Below the pieces are notes generated by a model. It was not told where the DNA came from. It saw only the letters and a list, made by a program, of their open reading frames with translations, and searched no databases. From Halocynthiibacter sp. SDUM655004 (lineage in GTDB: Bacteria; Pseudomonadota; Alphaproteobacteria; Rhodobacterales; Rhodobacteraceae): a stretch of 64,000 nt of DNA. The stretch's first letter is position 1, and each line of letters starts with the position of its first letter. The position numbers and the translations under genes were made by a program. This document shows, in pieces, positions 53,942 through 61,986 of this stretch. The DNA is taken from positions 62,001-126,000 of the forward strand of contig NZ_JAPDUG010000003.1 in NCBI RefSeq assembly GCF_026015885.1, read 5' to 3'.

Positions 53942-56541
53942 GCAAGCAAATCATAAGTTGTGCCATTAATCACACCAAAGACAGAATCCGCACCTGCGCC
54001 ATCAACCAAGGCAAATATAATCTGGCCTGTTGGGCGATAGATTATGAATGATTCCATAATGTTATCATCGCCGGAATAGCCGTCGCCCTCCGGAGTGTTT
54101 GTGTAGTTTATCTGAAAATCGTTTTCGGTTATGCCAGACCCGAAATAGAGAATATCGCCTTCGTCCGCGTCATAATCAGCTATCCAATCGCTTGCATGCC
54201 CTTCGACACCGGCGTGGTAGAAGACGTCGGCACCATCTCCGCCGCGCATGGTATCGTGCGCCCAGCCACCGTTGAAAAAATCGTCTCCGTCTCCGCCGTC
54301 CATATGGTCCATTCCGCCTTCACCGGTCATGACGTCATTTCCGCCGTGACCGATCAGCAGGTCGTTTCCGTGCCACCCATACATCTTGTCGGATCCGCCG
54401 CCGCCATGGAATTCATCGTTCCCATACCCTCCGTAAGCGATGTCGTCGCCCTCGCCGAGATACAGGATGTCGTCGCCGTCCATTTCGGAGAGTCCCGCCT
54501 CGAAATAGTCATTCCCATCTCTGCCAATTAGGACGTCATTGCCATCACCGCCGTAAATTGCGTCGTTTCCTAAACCGCCATCTAACGTGTCGTTCCCAAG
54601 AGAACCGATCAATGTATCGTTTCCTGCCCCTCCATAGAGCCAGTCTGCTGCGTTCGAACCATACAAATTATCATTGAAACCAGTGCCATAGACGATTTCT
54701 ATGCTGTCTAGCCTGTCTTCGGATCCGAAACCGTCAATTGCTGTTCCAGCCTCCAAATTAACGTCAACGCCAAATGAGCCGCCATAAAGCACGTCTTCGC
54801 CGTAGTGAACCGTATCGCGTCCGCTTCCTCCACGTATCGAATCTTCACCAGAATGGCCGAAGAAGAGGTCGTTTCCGTCTGCGCCCTCAAGAATGTCGTC
54901 CCCTTCGAACCCGCGAAACGCGTCATCTCCAGAGAGGCCGGACATATAGTTGTTCGCAATAGTGCCACGTAGGTCATCGGCAAACTCTGTCCCCAAAACA
55001 CTTCCGGGTGCCGCGATGCTAAACAACGGCGTGTGGCTAGCATTGGTGAGTGAGAAGGTTGCCAAATCGCTTTGGAAAATTGTTGACCCATTCACAGAAT
55101 TCAAAATGATAACTTCATCATTGTACTGTAAGATCGCGCCATAAGATGTGCTGATTATGTCGAGTTGATCGATCCCGTGAAACAACGTAAATCCCGATAA
55201 ATCCAGGCGATCTTGAGACGGGTTAAAATCGAGAACCGTGTCGGTCGAGCCGTCTTCTGTAAATACAAAAATATCTTGGCCGGATCCGCCGCTCAAAGTG
55301 TCGGAGCCAGACCCATCGATCAAAATGTCGTTGCCGCCGCCTCCGGAAATCGTATCGTTTCCGGCATCTCCAAAAAGGGCTTCGCCGAGTGCGGTGCCAG
55401 TGAGTGTATCGTTCTGAGACGTACCAGCGATTGGCGCGCCAGTCGCGGAAACATCAAAAGAAAATTGCGAAATCCCTGTTTCTGTTGAGCTTGCGGCGAA
55501 GATCTGTAACGCCTCACCGATCTCGGTCATTGCCACTGCGCTGACGTTTTCGAGCTGGAGTTGGCTTGTGTCTTCAACTGAGGCGAGATGAAATAATCGC
55601 CCATTTGGAAGCAGGCTGAACAAACTTAATCCATCATCTGCGCCGCCCGCCAATACATATGTTGTCCCGTTGTAGACCGTCGTTTCAAGTGATGTCACAT
55701 GTTTGAATCTCGTGTTCAGATCGTCAATGATGTGATCGGTTGCCGTCAGTGCGCCGTTGTCATTTACCCGCACAACAGATAGCGAAGAGCTTTCTCGGGC
55801 GGCAATAATAGCATAAGAATTTCCATTGGCTTCTGCGGTGGAGATTTCAGTAATCTCACTGATACCAAGACCATGCTCCGCGCCCAAAGCGCTTTGAAAT
55901 ATGAGTGATCCATCGGTATCAACTTTGTATGTTGAGATTGAATTTTCGCTATGTGAGCCAAGTAAAATGAAGTCCGATTGCGTTGTCGAAATTCCGTCAA
56001 GAGCGGCGATATCTGAGGAGGCAATCGAGCTGATTTGCCTTCCCACGACAGTCATCGAAGTGTTTGATGTTATTTCGTACGCTTGCAGCCCCATTTCGCC
56101 GGCATGGGCGGAATAAAAGAAAGTGTGCCCGCCAGTTTCCAAAGCAACATAGTTCAGAGGGTCGCTTTCAAACTGGGTGTTGGCATCGAGCGTGGTTGTA
56201 TTGGAATAGCCGCCAGTGGAGTTGTAAGTCTGTGCAGTCAGATCACCGCGGTTAATTCCTGCTGTAAATACAAGGGTTTCGCCGCCTGTTGCGATGCTCT
56301 CGATTATTGGTTGCGCGCCAAGAACGCCGTCGAAAAGGTAGGAGCGCTGGCTTCGAAGCAGTGCGTTGGTGTCGTCGCTCAGCAAGAATGACGAGATGCC
56401 GCCACCTTCAACAGTGGCGGAGAACAATATCGGTTTGCCGCCAATCCACACGACGTCCAGATCGGAAATACCGGTGAAGAAACCCGTATTCCCATTAATT
56501 AAAGTTGTTTGATACGAAAACTGAGCCACCCAAGCCCCCAT
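53938..56541 (-). CDS. Large RTX-repeat protein, probable type I secreted calcium-binding protein
   Basis: The 867-residue protein has no signal peptide. Residues about 1-430 form repeated beta strands with ISDLDVVWIGG, HTFFYSAHAGEMGLQAYEI and YVLAGGADDGLSLFSLLPNGRL, a propeller-like region. From about 375 to 810 there are many nonapeptide repeats of form G-G-x-G-x-D-x-L (GGDGNDVLIG, GGAGNDTLIG, GHGGNDVMTG), typical of RTX calcium-roll proteins exported by type I systems, then a C-terminal ADSVFGVINGTTYDLLA. I used ATG 56541; a TTG at 56616 extends the frame. No type I secretion genes are in the window. Confidence 0.85.
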   Translation of the reverse strand: MGAWVAQFSYQTTLINGNTGFFTGISDLDVVWIGGKPILFSATVEGGGISSFLLSDDTNALLRSQRSYLFDGVLGAQPIIESIATGGETLVFTAGINRGDLTAQTYNSTGGYSNTTTLDANTQFESDPLNYVALETGGHTFFYSAHAGEMGLQAYEITSNTSMTVVGRQISSIASSDIAALDGISTTQSDFILLGSHSENSISTYKVDTDGSLIFQSALGAEHGLGISEITEISTAEANGNSYAIIAARESSSLSVVRVNDNGALTATDHIIDDLNTRFKHVTSLETTVYNGTTYVLAGGADDGLSLFSLLPNGRLFHLASVEDTSQLQLENVSAVAMTEIGEALQIFAASSTETGISQFSFDVSATGAPIAGTSQNDTLTGTALGEALFGDAGNDTISGGGGNDILIDGSGSDTLSGGSGQDIFVFTEDGSTDTVLDFNPSQDRLDLSGFTLFHGIDQLDIISTSYGAILQYNDEVIILNSVNGSTIFQSDLATFSLTNASHTPLFSIAAPGSVLGTEFADDLRGTIANNYMSGLSGDDAFRGFEGDDILEGADGNDLFFGHSGEDSIRGGSGRDTVHYGEDVLYGGSFGVDVNLEAGTAIDGFGSEDRLDSIEIVYGTGFNDNLYGSNAADWLYGGAGNDTLIGSLGNDTLDGGLGNDAIYGGDGNDVLIGRDGNDYFEAGLSEMDGDDILYLGEGDDIAYGGYGNDEFHGGGGSDKMYGWHGNDLLIGHGGNDVMTGEGGMDHMDGGDGDDFFNGGWAHDTMRGGDGADVFYHAGVEGHASDWIADYDADEGDILYFGSGITENDFQINYTNTPEGDGYSGDDNIMESFIIYRPTGQIIFALVDGAGADSVFGVINGTTYDLLA

Positions 56542-56711
56542 TGTCAGATACGCACCCCTGCGCGTTAACAGGTCTGACAATGTTCGATTAACGGCGGGAC
56601 AACGGAAAATGGTCAAATCATGGCGTTCGTGAACAATTTTTAATGTTTTCGTGCTTGTTTTGGGTGTTCCTCGTTCGCGGGTGATGGGATGAGATCTGTG
56701 TTAGTGTTCCA

Positions 56712-57674
56712 ATGAAAATAGAAAAAATTGACTTAATTACAAAGCCTTACGGTGGTACAGATCGGGAATACCCACTCTGTGCGGTTCTCTTGGCCGTGTG
56801 TGATCCCAAAGAGTATCTGGATGAGCAGCTCGAGAGTCTTGGGCATCAAATGGATGTCGAAATTGATCTATATCTAAGTGATGACTCTGAAAATTTCCGG
56901 CAACTCAATGCGAAATGCAAGGTGTTATCTCCAAAGGTTTTCAGGGGGCCAAAACGAGGTTTTGCACAAAATTTCAGGTTCCTTTTGGAGCAGGTCGAAA
57001 GGAATGCGGAATATGCAGCGTTTTGCGATCAGGATGACGTTTGGGACAACGATAAACTGGTGCGTGCTGTTCGAGCGCTTGAGGAAGTACCAACGGGTAA
57101 GCCCGCTGTATACTGCAGCCGAACGATTGAATGCGACGAGGGTCTGCGCCCGCTAGGTGTATCGAGGCTACCGAAACGGCCGCTCGGTTTTTCTCATGCC
57201 TTGGTTCAGAATGTCATGGCGGGAAATACAATGGTTTTGAACCGCGCGGCGCTCGAAGTATTGCAAGATGCGAGTCGGCGTATTGATCGTGTTCCGGCAC
57301 ATGACTGGTGGGTCTATCAACTGATCAGCGGTTGTGGTGGGATGCTTCTTTTTGATCCAGAGCCGAGCCTGAAATACCGCCAACATAGAGGAAATGTTTT
57401 GGGGGCGAACAGAGGAATTAGAGCCGCTTTTGGCCGTATTAGACACGTATTTGGAGGAGTCTATGCAGGCTGGATTGATGCGAATATTGCGGCATTGTCG
57501 GAAACTGAAGATTTCCTAACTCCTCAGAATCGACACAAGCTTCACCTGTTTAAGACAGCACGAAAAGCATGGTTGATCCCAAGGCTACTTGGCTATTGGA
57601 AGATCGGTATTTATCGGCAAAACTCGGCCGAAACCTTGGCGCTTTGGATTGCTGCCGCACTTGGCAGGGTCTAG
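56712..57674 (+). CDS. GT2-family glycosyltransferase
   Basis: The 320-residue protein has a GT-A fold with CAVLLAVCDPKEYLDEQLESLGHQ (about 22-45), LYLSDDSENF, and the metal motif CDQDDVWD (about 109-116), matching rhamnosyl/galactosyl-type GT2 enzymes acting on capsule or O-antigen. The mid-region YQLISGCGGMLLF is the acceptor-side pattern of the group. The sugar is not assigned. It is divergent from the RTX gene and leads into kpsF, kdsB and kdsA. Confidence 0.9.
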   Translation: MKIEKIDLITKPYGGTDREYPLCAVLLAVCDPKEYLDEQLESLGHQMDVEIDLYLSDDSENFRQLNAKCKVLSPKVFRGPKRGFAQNFRFLLEQVERNAEYAAFCDQDDVWDNDKLVRAVRALEEVPTGKPAVYCSRTIECDEGLRPLGVSRLPKRPLGFSHALVQNVMAGNTMVLNRAALEVLQDASRRIDRVPAHDWWVYQLISGCGGMLLFDPEPSLKYRQHRGNVLGANRGIRAAFGRIRHVFGGVYAGWIDANIAALSETEDFLTPQNRHKLHLFKTARKAWLIPRLLGYWKIGIYRQNSAETLALWIAAALGRV

Positions 57675-57753
57675 TCGGGTTATTACATTGGCTTCGTCGT
57701 GCTGGCTTGATACTAGGGGCACGGGATTTACCTTTTTGACCCAAGGAGCGCAT

Positions 57754-58725
57754 GTGACTCTGGACCAAGATAAAACGAAGCAAATTCACAGCATTGGCCA
57801 AAGAGTGCTTCAAAGCGAAGCTGACGCGCTCCGGGATTTTGCGCAATCACTGCCGGAGAATTTTGATCGGGCGGTGGAATTGATGATGAATGCCAAGGGT
57901 AGGATTATTCTTGCTGGCATTGGGAAGTCTGGCCACATCGGGCGCAAGATAAGCTCGACGCTCGCGAGCACAGGGACGCCTTCGTTCTTTGTTCATCCAT
58001 CCGAAGCCAGTCACGGCGACTTGGGGATGGTGCGCCCAGAGGATGTTTGCATACTCATTTCCAATTCGGGTGAAACATCCGAACTTGGTGATGTGATTGC
58101 GCATACCCGCCGATTTGCAATTCCGATGATTGCCATCACCAAAAAACCAGACAGCACACTCGCCAAGTCCGCGGACGTGGTGCTTCTTTTGCCTGACGTG
58201 CCAGAGGCTTGTTTGATCGGGATGGCGCCGACGACTTCGACGACGTTGTCGCTCGCGCTCGGTGATGCGCTTGCCGTGGCGCTCATGGAGCTGCGTGATT
58301 TCCAACCCGAGAATTTCCGCACCTATCACCCGGGCGGCAAACTCGGTGCGCAGCTCACAAAAGTATCTCAGCTTATGCATGAAGGAGATGCCGTTCCGAT
58401 TGTGCCGAGCCATGCAACGATGCAAGACACAATCCTCGTCATGACATCAAAAGGTTTCGGCATCGCTGGCGTTGTCGACGAGGGCAAACTTCTTGGCGTT
58501 GTTTCCGACGGTGACTTGCGCCGCAATATGGAAGACCTAATGGGCAGAACTGCCGGCGAAGTTGCGACGCGCTCTCCCGTTACGATTTCTGCGGATAGCC
58601 TCGCCGAAGAAGCGTTGTTAACAATGAACACAAAAGAGATTGGCGCATTGCTCGTTGTTTCTGACTCCGGCGCGCCTATTGGTGTATTGAATATTCACGA
58701 TTGCCTACGGGCGGGGGTTGCATGA
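57754..58725 (+). CDS. kpsF: KpsF/KdsD, D-arabinose-5-phosphate isomerase
   Basis: It converts ribulose-5-phosphate to arabinose-5-phosphate for Kdo synthesis. The 323-residue protein has an SIS domain with GRIILAGIGKSGHIGRKISSTLASTGTPSFFVHPSEASHGDLGM and ISNSGETSE (about 40-175), and two CBS domains (about 205-320, SDGDLRRNM and GVLNIHDCL). The start is GTG 57754 with AAGGAG 5 nt upstream; the frame runs further upstream, overlapping the GT gene. It overlaps kdsB by 4 nt. Confidence 0.95.
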   Translation: MTLDQDKTKQIHSIGQRVLQSEADALRDFAQSLPENFDRAVELMMNAKGRIILAGIGKSGHIGRKISSTLASTGTPSFFVHPSEASHGDLGMVRPEDVCILISNSGETSELGDVIAHTRRFAIPMIAITKKPDSTLAKSADVVLLLPDVPEACLIGMAPTTSTTLSLALGDALAVALMELRDFQPENFRTYHPGGKLGAQLTKVSQLMHEGDAVPIVPSHATMQDTILVMTSKGFGIAGVVDEGKLLGVVSDGDLRRNMEDLMGRTAGEVATRSPVTISADSLAEEALLTMNTKEIGALLVVSDSGAPIGVLNIHDCLRAGVA

Positions 58726-59513
58726 AAACAGTCATTCTTATTCCGGCACGATATGCCTCAACCCGTTATCCCGGCAAACCACTCGCCGAGCTTACGCTGG
58801 CTGACGGATCGCGAAAATCTTTGATCCAGATGAGCTATGAAGCGGCGAAGCAAGTGAGTGGTGTCGATGCTGTCTATGTCGCAACGGATGATGCGAGGAT
58901 CAAAGCCGCAGCAGAGGCCTTCGGCGCGGATGTGATCATGACGTCTGAAAGTTGCGCGAATGGTACAGAGCGCTGCGCGAATGCACTTGAACGCGCAGGA
59001 TTGTCCGCAGATATAATCGTTAACTTACAAGGTGATGCCCCGCTTACGCCACCTTGGTTTGTCGAGGCTTTGATTGAGGAAGTTAAGCGCGATTCCACTG
59101 TTGGCATGGCAACGCCCGTTTTGCGTTGCGACGCAGAAACTTATGCACATTTCACAGAAGACCGCCGAAATGGCCGCGTTGGTGGAACAACAGCCGTGTT
59201 TAACCACAACAACGATGCTCTCTATTTTTCCAAAGAGGTCGTCCCATTCGTTGATCCCGGAAAACTACCAGACCCGATCCCCGTTTTTCACCACGTTGGG
59301 GTCTACGCCTATCGCCCCGCTGCTCTAGCTGCCTATGGTTCATGGGAAGCTGGCCCGCTAGAAACGCTCGAAGGGCTGGAACAGCTCCGCTTCCTTGAAA
59401 ATGGCCACCCGATCCGATGCGTCGAAGTTGATGGCCGGGGGCGCGTGTTTTGGGAGCTGAATAATCCAGAAGATGTTGCCCGAATTGAATCGGTATTAAG
59501 GAAACAAGCATGA
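58722..59513 (+). CDS. kdsB: 3-deoxy-manno-octulosonate cytidylyltransferase (CMP-Kdo synthetase)
   Basis: It activates Kdo with CTP. The 263-residue protein starts [24 protein letters not shown] and has VVTDDARI-like [33 protein letters not shown] and [19 protein letters not shown]. It is shorter at the C-terminal end of the activating motif than some E. coli forms but has all substrate motifs. It overlaps kpsF by 4 nt and kdsA by 4 nt. Confidence 0.96.
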   Translation: MKTVILIPARYASTRYPGKPLAELTLADGSRKSLIQMSYEAAKQVSGVDAVYVATDDARIKAAAEAFGADVIMTSESCANGTERCANALERAGLSADIIVNLQGDAPLTPPWFVEALIEEVKRDSTVGMATPVLRCDAETYAHFTEDRRNGRVGGTTAVFNHNNDALYFSKEVVPFVDPGKLPDPIPVFHHVGVYAYRPAALAAYGSWEAGPLETLEGLEQLRFLENGHPIRCVEVDGRGRVFWELNNPEDVARIESVLRKQA

Positions 59514-60337
59514 GCCAGAAAATCGTTAAGATCAGAGATATTGAGGTCGGCGGAGACAATCCGATCTTCCTCATCACCGGCCCGTGCCAGCTTGAATCCC
59601 TTGAGCACGCGCGCATGATGGCGGAAAAAATCGCCGAAGCCTGCGAGCCAACGAATACGCGCTTTGTCTTTAAAGCGAGTTATGACAAGGCCAACCGCTC
59701 TTCGATCGGAACACAACGTGGTTTGGGTGTTGAGAAAGGCCTTCAAATCCTTGGCGATATCGCGCGCGAGTTTGATGTACCCGTGATTACCGATGTTCAC
59801 GAACCGAGCCATTGCGCGATTGCGGCCGAGGTTGTCGACGTTCTACAAATTCCCGCATTTCTTTGCCGCCAGACAGACTTGCTTGTTGCGGCGGGTGAAA
59901 CTGGCAAAGTCATCAATGTGAAAAAGGGCCAGTTCCTTGCACCTTGGGATATGGGCAACGTCGCGGCCAAGATCGCCAGCACAGGCAATGAGAATATCAT
60001 GCTCTGTGAGCGCGGAACGAGCTTTGGGTACAACACTCTTGTCACAGATTTCCGTGGCCTCCCGACAATGGCGGAAACGGGGTATCCGGTGGTGTTCGAT
60101 GCCACGCATTCCGTTCAGCAACCTGGAGGTAAAGGCAACAGTTCTGGTGGCCAACGCGAATTCGCTCCCGTCCTCGCGCGGGCTGCTTGTGCTGTTGGGG
60201 TTGGTGGCCTGTTTATCGAAACCCACGAAGACCCAGACAACGCCCCGAGCGACGGCCCGAACATGATCCCTGTTGATCAAATGGCAGATCTTATTGCCAA
60301 CCTACGCGCCTTTGACGCGCTGAACAAAGCGGGCTAG
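59510..60337 (+). CDS. kdsA: 3-deoxy-8-phosphooctulonate synthase (Kdo-8-P synthase)
   Basis: It condenses arabinose-5-phosphate with PEP. The 275-residue protein has [78 protein letters not shown] and [12 protein letters not shown] near the C-terminus. It ends the kpsF-kdsB-kdsA operon, supplying CMP-Kdo for the linker of group-2 capsule. No clear terminator follows before the tRNA gene. Confidence 0.98.
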   Translation: MSQKIVKIRDIEVGGDNPIFLITGPCQLESLEHARMMAEKIAEACEPTNTRFVFKASYDKANRSSIGTQRGLGVEKGLQILGDIAREFDVPVITDVHEPSHCAIAAEVVDVLQIPAFLCRQTDLLVAAGETGKVINVKKGQFLAPWDMGNVAAKIASTGNENIMLCERGTSFGYNTLVTDFRGLPTMAETGYPVVFDATHSVQQPGGKGNSSGGQREFAPVLARAACAVGVGGLFIETHEDPDNAPSDGPNMIPVDQMADLIANLRAFDALNKAG

Positions 60338-60429
60338 CGCACAGCAAGCGACAAAAACGAACTACACGCGGCCATATCGAGTTGAGATTGCGAAAATCTC
60401 GTGCAAAAAAGAAATGCACAAACTCGCAT

Positions 60430-60506
60430 GGCCCCGTGGCTCAACTGGATAGAGCAGCCCCCTCCTAAGGGGCAGGTTGCAGGTTCGAATCCTGCCGGGG
60501 TCGCCA
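60430..60506 (+). tRNA. tRNA-Arg (anticodon CCT)
   Basis: A complete cloverleaf: acceptor GGCCCCG/CGGGGTC, D stem GCTC/GAGC, anticodon stem CCCC/GGGG with loop CTCCTAA (anticodon CCT, reading AGG), T stem GCAGG/CCTGC with TTCGAAT, discriminator G and encoded CCA (60504-60506). It marks the left edge of the mobile-element-like module. Confidence 0.96.
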
Positions 60507-60609
60507 AAACCACCTGAAAAATATGGCTTATTTACAGGACGTTGTGCGGAAGACTGCAAAAAGTCCCGTCAGCTTTCGGGCCGTAACCGACTGAAACGAC
60601 CGATTTCTC

Positions 60610-60644
60610 GTACAAAACCTGTACAAAATTCGCACGTTTGTGCG
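60610..60644 (+). repeat. Direct repeat pair and small hairpin upstream of the rep gene
   Basis: GTACAAAA occurs twice (60610-60617, 60621-60628) with an 11-bp period, followed by CGCAC (60631-60635) / GTGCG (60640-60644) around a 4-nt loop. It lies in the 155-bp gap between the tRNA gene and the replication gene and could be a protein-binding or recombination site. Confidence 0.4.
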
Positions 60645-60661
60645 TATTTCGGGGGCCAATC

Positions 60662-61519
60662 ATGAGCCGCCATAGCTTTGATCCCGAAATCGCGGGACGT
60701 GTTGGCCTGAACGCGGCGGTGATTTTCCAGAACATCACCTTCTGGATTGAGAAGAACCAAGCCAATCGCCGCAACCATCGAGACGGGCGGTATTGGACTT
60801 ACAATTCGATCTCGGCCTTTAGTGAGTTGTTCCCCTATCTGAGCGAAAAGCAGATCCGAACAGCGCTCGAAAAGCTGGTCAGTGCAGAGCTGATCATCAA
60901 GGGCAATTTCAGCGATGATCGCTATGACCGGACCTGTTGGTATGCCCTGGGCAACTCCATTTGCCCAAATGGGCAAATCGATCCGACCGAAAGGGAAAAT
61001 GATGCATTTGCCCCTGAGGGCAAGCCATCTGCCCCAAAGGGCAAATCCTATAAGAACAGATATAAACCATATCAAAAACCAAATCCTTCGCACGCGAAGG
61101 TAGCGGTGGAGGATGAGGTTTCAGAAAAGATTTTGTCCGCCTATCCCGAGGATCGCGTTCGCGGCAAAGCGGTTTGTAACTCGCAGATCCGCCAAGCGCT
61201 GGCCGACGGAGTGGACGCCAAAGACCTCGAGGACGCCGTGCGGACCTATGCGACCGAGAGCGAAGGCTTCACCCGCTCCAAGGTGTGCTTCTCCGACAAT
61301 TGGTTCTCCTCTGGCCGTTGGTTGAAATACCTTCAGGAAGTTGAGGAGGCGCGAGAAGCGGGCAAAGCCAAAGAGTTGGAATTGCTGAAAGGTTTGGCCG
61401 ACTGGGTCACGGACAAGCATCCCCTTTGCCGCCACATAACACCCGGCCAAGTGACCGCTTTGCTAGCCGCGAACCTAGTCAGCTCAGCTGAAATCGAAGC
61501 GGCGGGGCTCAGAGCATGA
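60662..61519 (+). CDS. Putative replication initiator with winged helix (lambda O-like layout)
   Basis: The 285-residue protein starts MSRHSFDPEIAGRVGLNAAVIFQN. Its N-terminus holds a helix-turn-helix (YLSEKQIRTALEKLVSAELIIKG, about 59-81). The middle (about 94-141) is a low-complexity linker encoded by the palindromic iteron array, with repeated P-x-G-K units, followed by a basic YKNRYKPYQK stretch. The C-terminal half has VRTYATESEGFTRSKVCFSDNWFSSGRWL. I chose ATG 60662. Similar winged-helix proteins occur in phages and plasmids of this order, and an initiator role is inferred from the iterons, not shown. It overlaps mobC by 4 nt. Confidence 0.65.
   Translation: MSRHSFDPEIAGRVGLNAAVIFQNITFWIEKNQANRRNHRDGRYWTYNSISAFSELFPYLSEKQIRTALEKLVSAELIIKGNFSDDRYDRTCWYALGNSICPNGQIDPTERENDAFAPEGKPSAPKGKSYKNRYKPYQKPNPSHAKVAVEDEVSEKILSAYPEDRVRGKAVCNSQIRQALADGVDAKDLEDAVRTYATESEGFTRSKVCFSDNWFSSGRWLKYLQEVEEAREAGKAKELELLKGLADWVTDKHPLCRHITPGQVTALLAANLVSSAEIEAAGLRA
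60943..61100 (+). other. Candidate replication origin inside the rep gene (iterons, AT-rich tract, hairpin)
   Basis: Palindromes with consensus ATTTGCCC-N4-GGGCAAAT occur at 60959-60978, 61006-61025 (right arm imperfect) and 61027-61046. A degenerate copy lies at 60981-61000 (ATCCGACC-GAAA-GGGAAAAT) and a compact TGCCC-T-GGGCA at 60943-60953. Centres are 60948, 60968.5, 60990.5, 61015.5 and 61036.5, so they are 20.5-25 bp apart, about two helical turns. A 40-bp AT-rich tract (61047-61086) follows, then a perfect hairpin CCTTCGC-AC-GCGAAGG (61085-61100). This is the layout of ori-lambda in gene O. Confidence 0.65.
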
Positions 61520-61986
61520 GTGCGACAGACCCCCACAAAGAGCAGAGAGCAAGGTTACCCACCGATTACATCGGCGGGTCTTGTGAGGGGCGGCAAGCCT
61601 CCCCTTCAAACCCCAACCAGACGCACGCAAGCGGCGTCAAAGAGGGCCTTTCCGAGAGCGTGATCTTTCGATGCACACCGTCGGAAAAGGCAGCGCTTGT
61701 GGCCAAGGCGCGCGCGGCTGGCCTGCCCAATGCCACGCTGATGCGTGAGGCCTTGGGGCTAACCGAGGCACGTCGGCGCAAGCCCGTCCCGCGAGTTGAC
61801 CCGAAGCTGACTTTTGCGATTGCCCGCGTCGGCGGCAACCTCAATCAGCTCTCCCGCTGGATCAACGGCGCGGTCAAATCCGGCCGCGCGAGCCAGATCG
61901 ACGCGCTCAAGGTCGCGGTGCAGCTAGTGGCCATCGAACGGCAGATGGCGCAGATCGTGGCGGCACACACGGGCGGTGGCGAATGA
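61516..61986 (+). CDS. mobC: MobC-like relaxosome accessory protein
   Basis: MobC proteins bind near oriT and help the relaxase. The 156-residue protein has a polar N-terminal stretch (1-50), then SVIFRCTPSEKAALVAKARAAGL (about 49-71), which resembles a ribbon-helix-helix, and the MobC-family segment IARVGGNLNQLSRWINGAVKSG (about 106-127). It overlaps the rep stop (ATGA) and the mobA start (ATGA), so the genes are translationally coupled. Order mobC-mobA with nested mobB and mobD is that of ColE1-type plasmids. Confidence 0.82.
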   Translation: MSATDPHKEQRARLPTDYIGGSCEGRQASPSNPNQTHASGVKEGLSESVIFRCTPSEKAALVAKARAAGLPNATLMREALGLTEARRRKPVPRVDPKLTFAIARVGGNLNQLSRWINGAVKSGRASQIDALKVAVQLVAIERQMAQIVAAHTGGGE

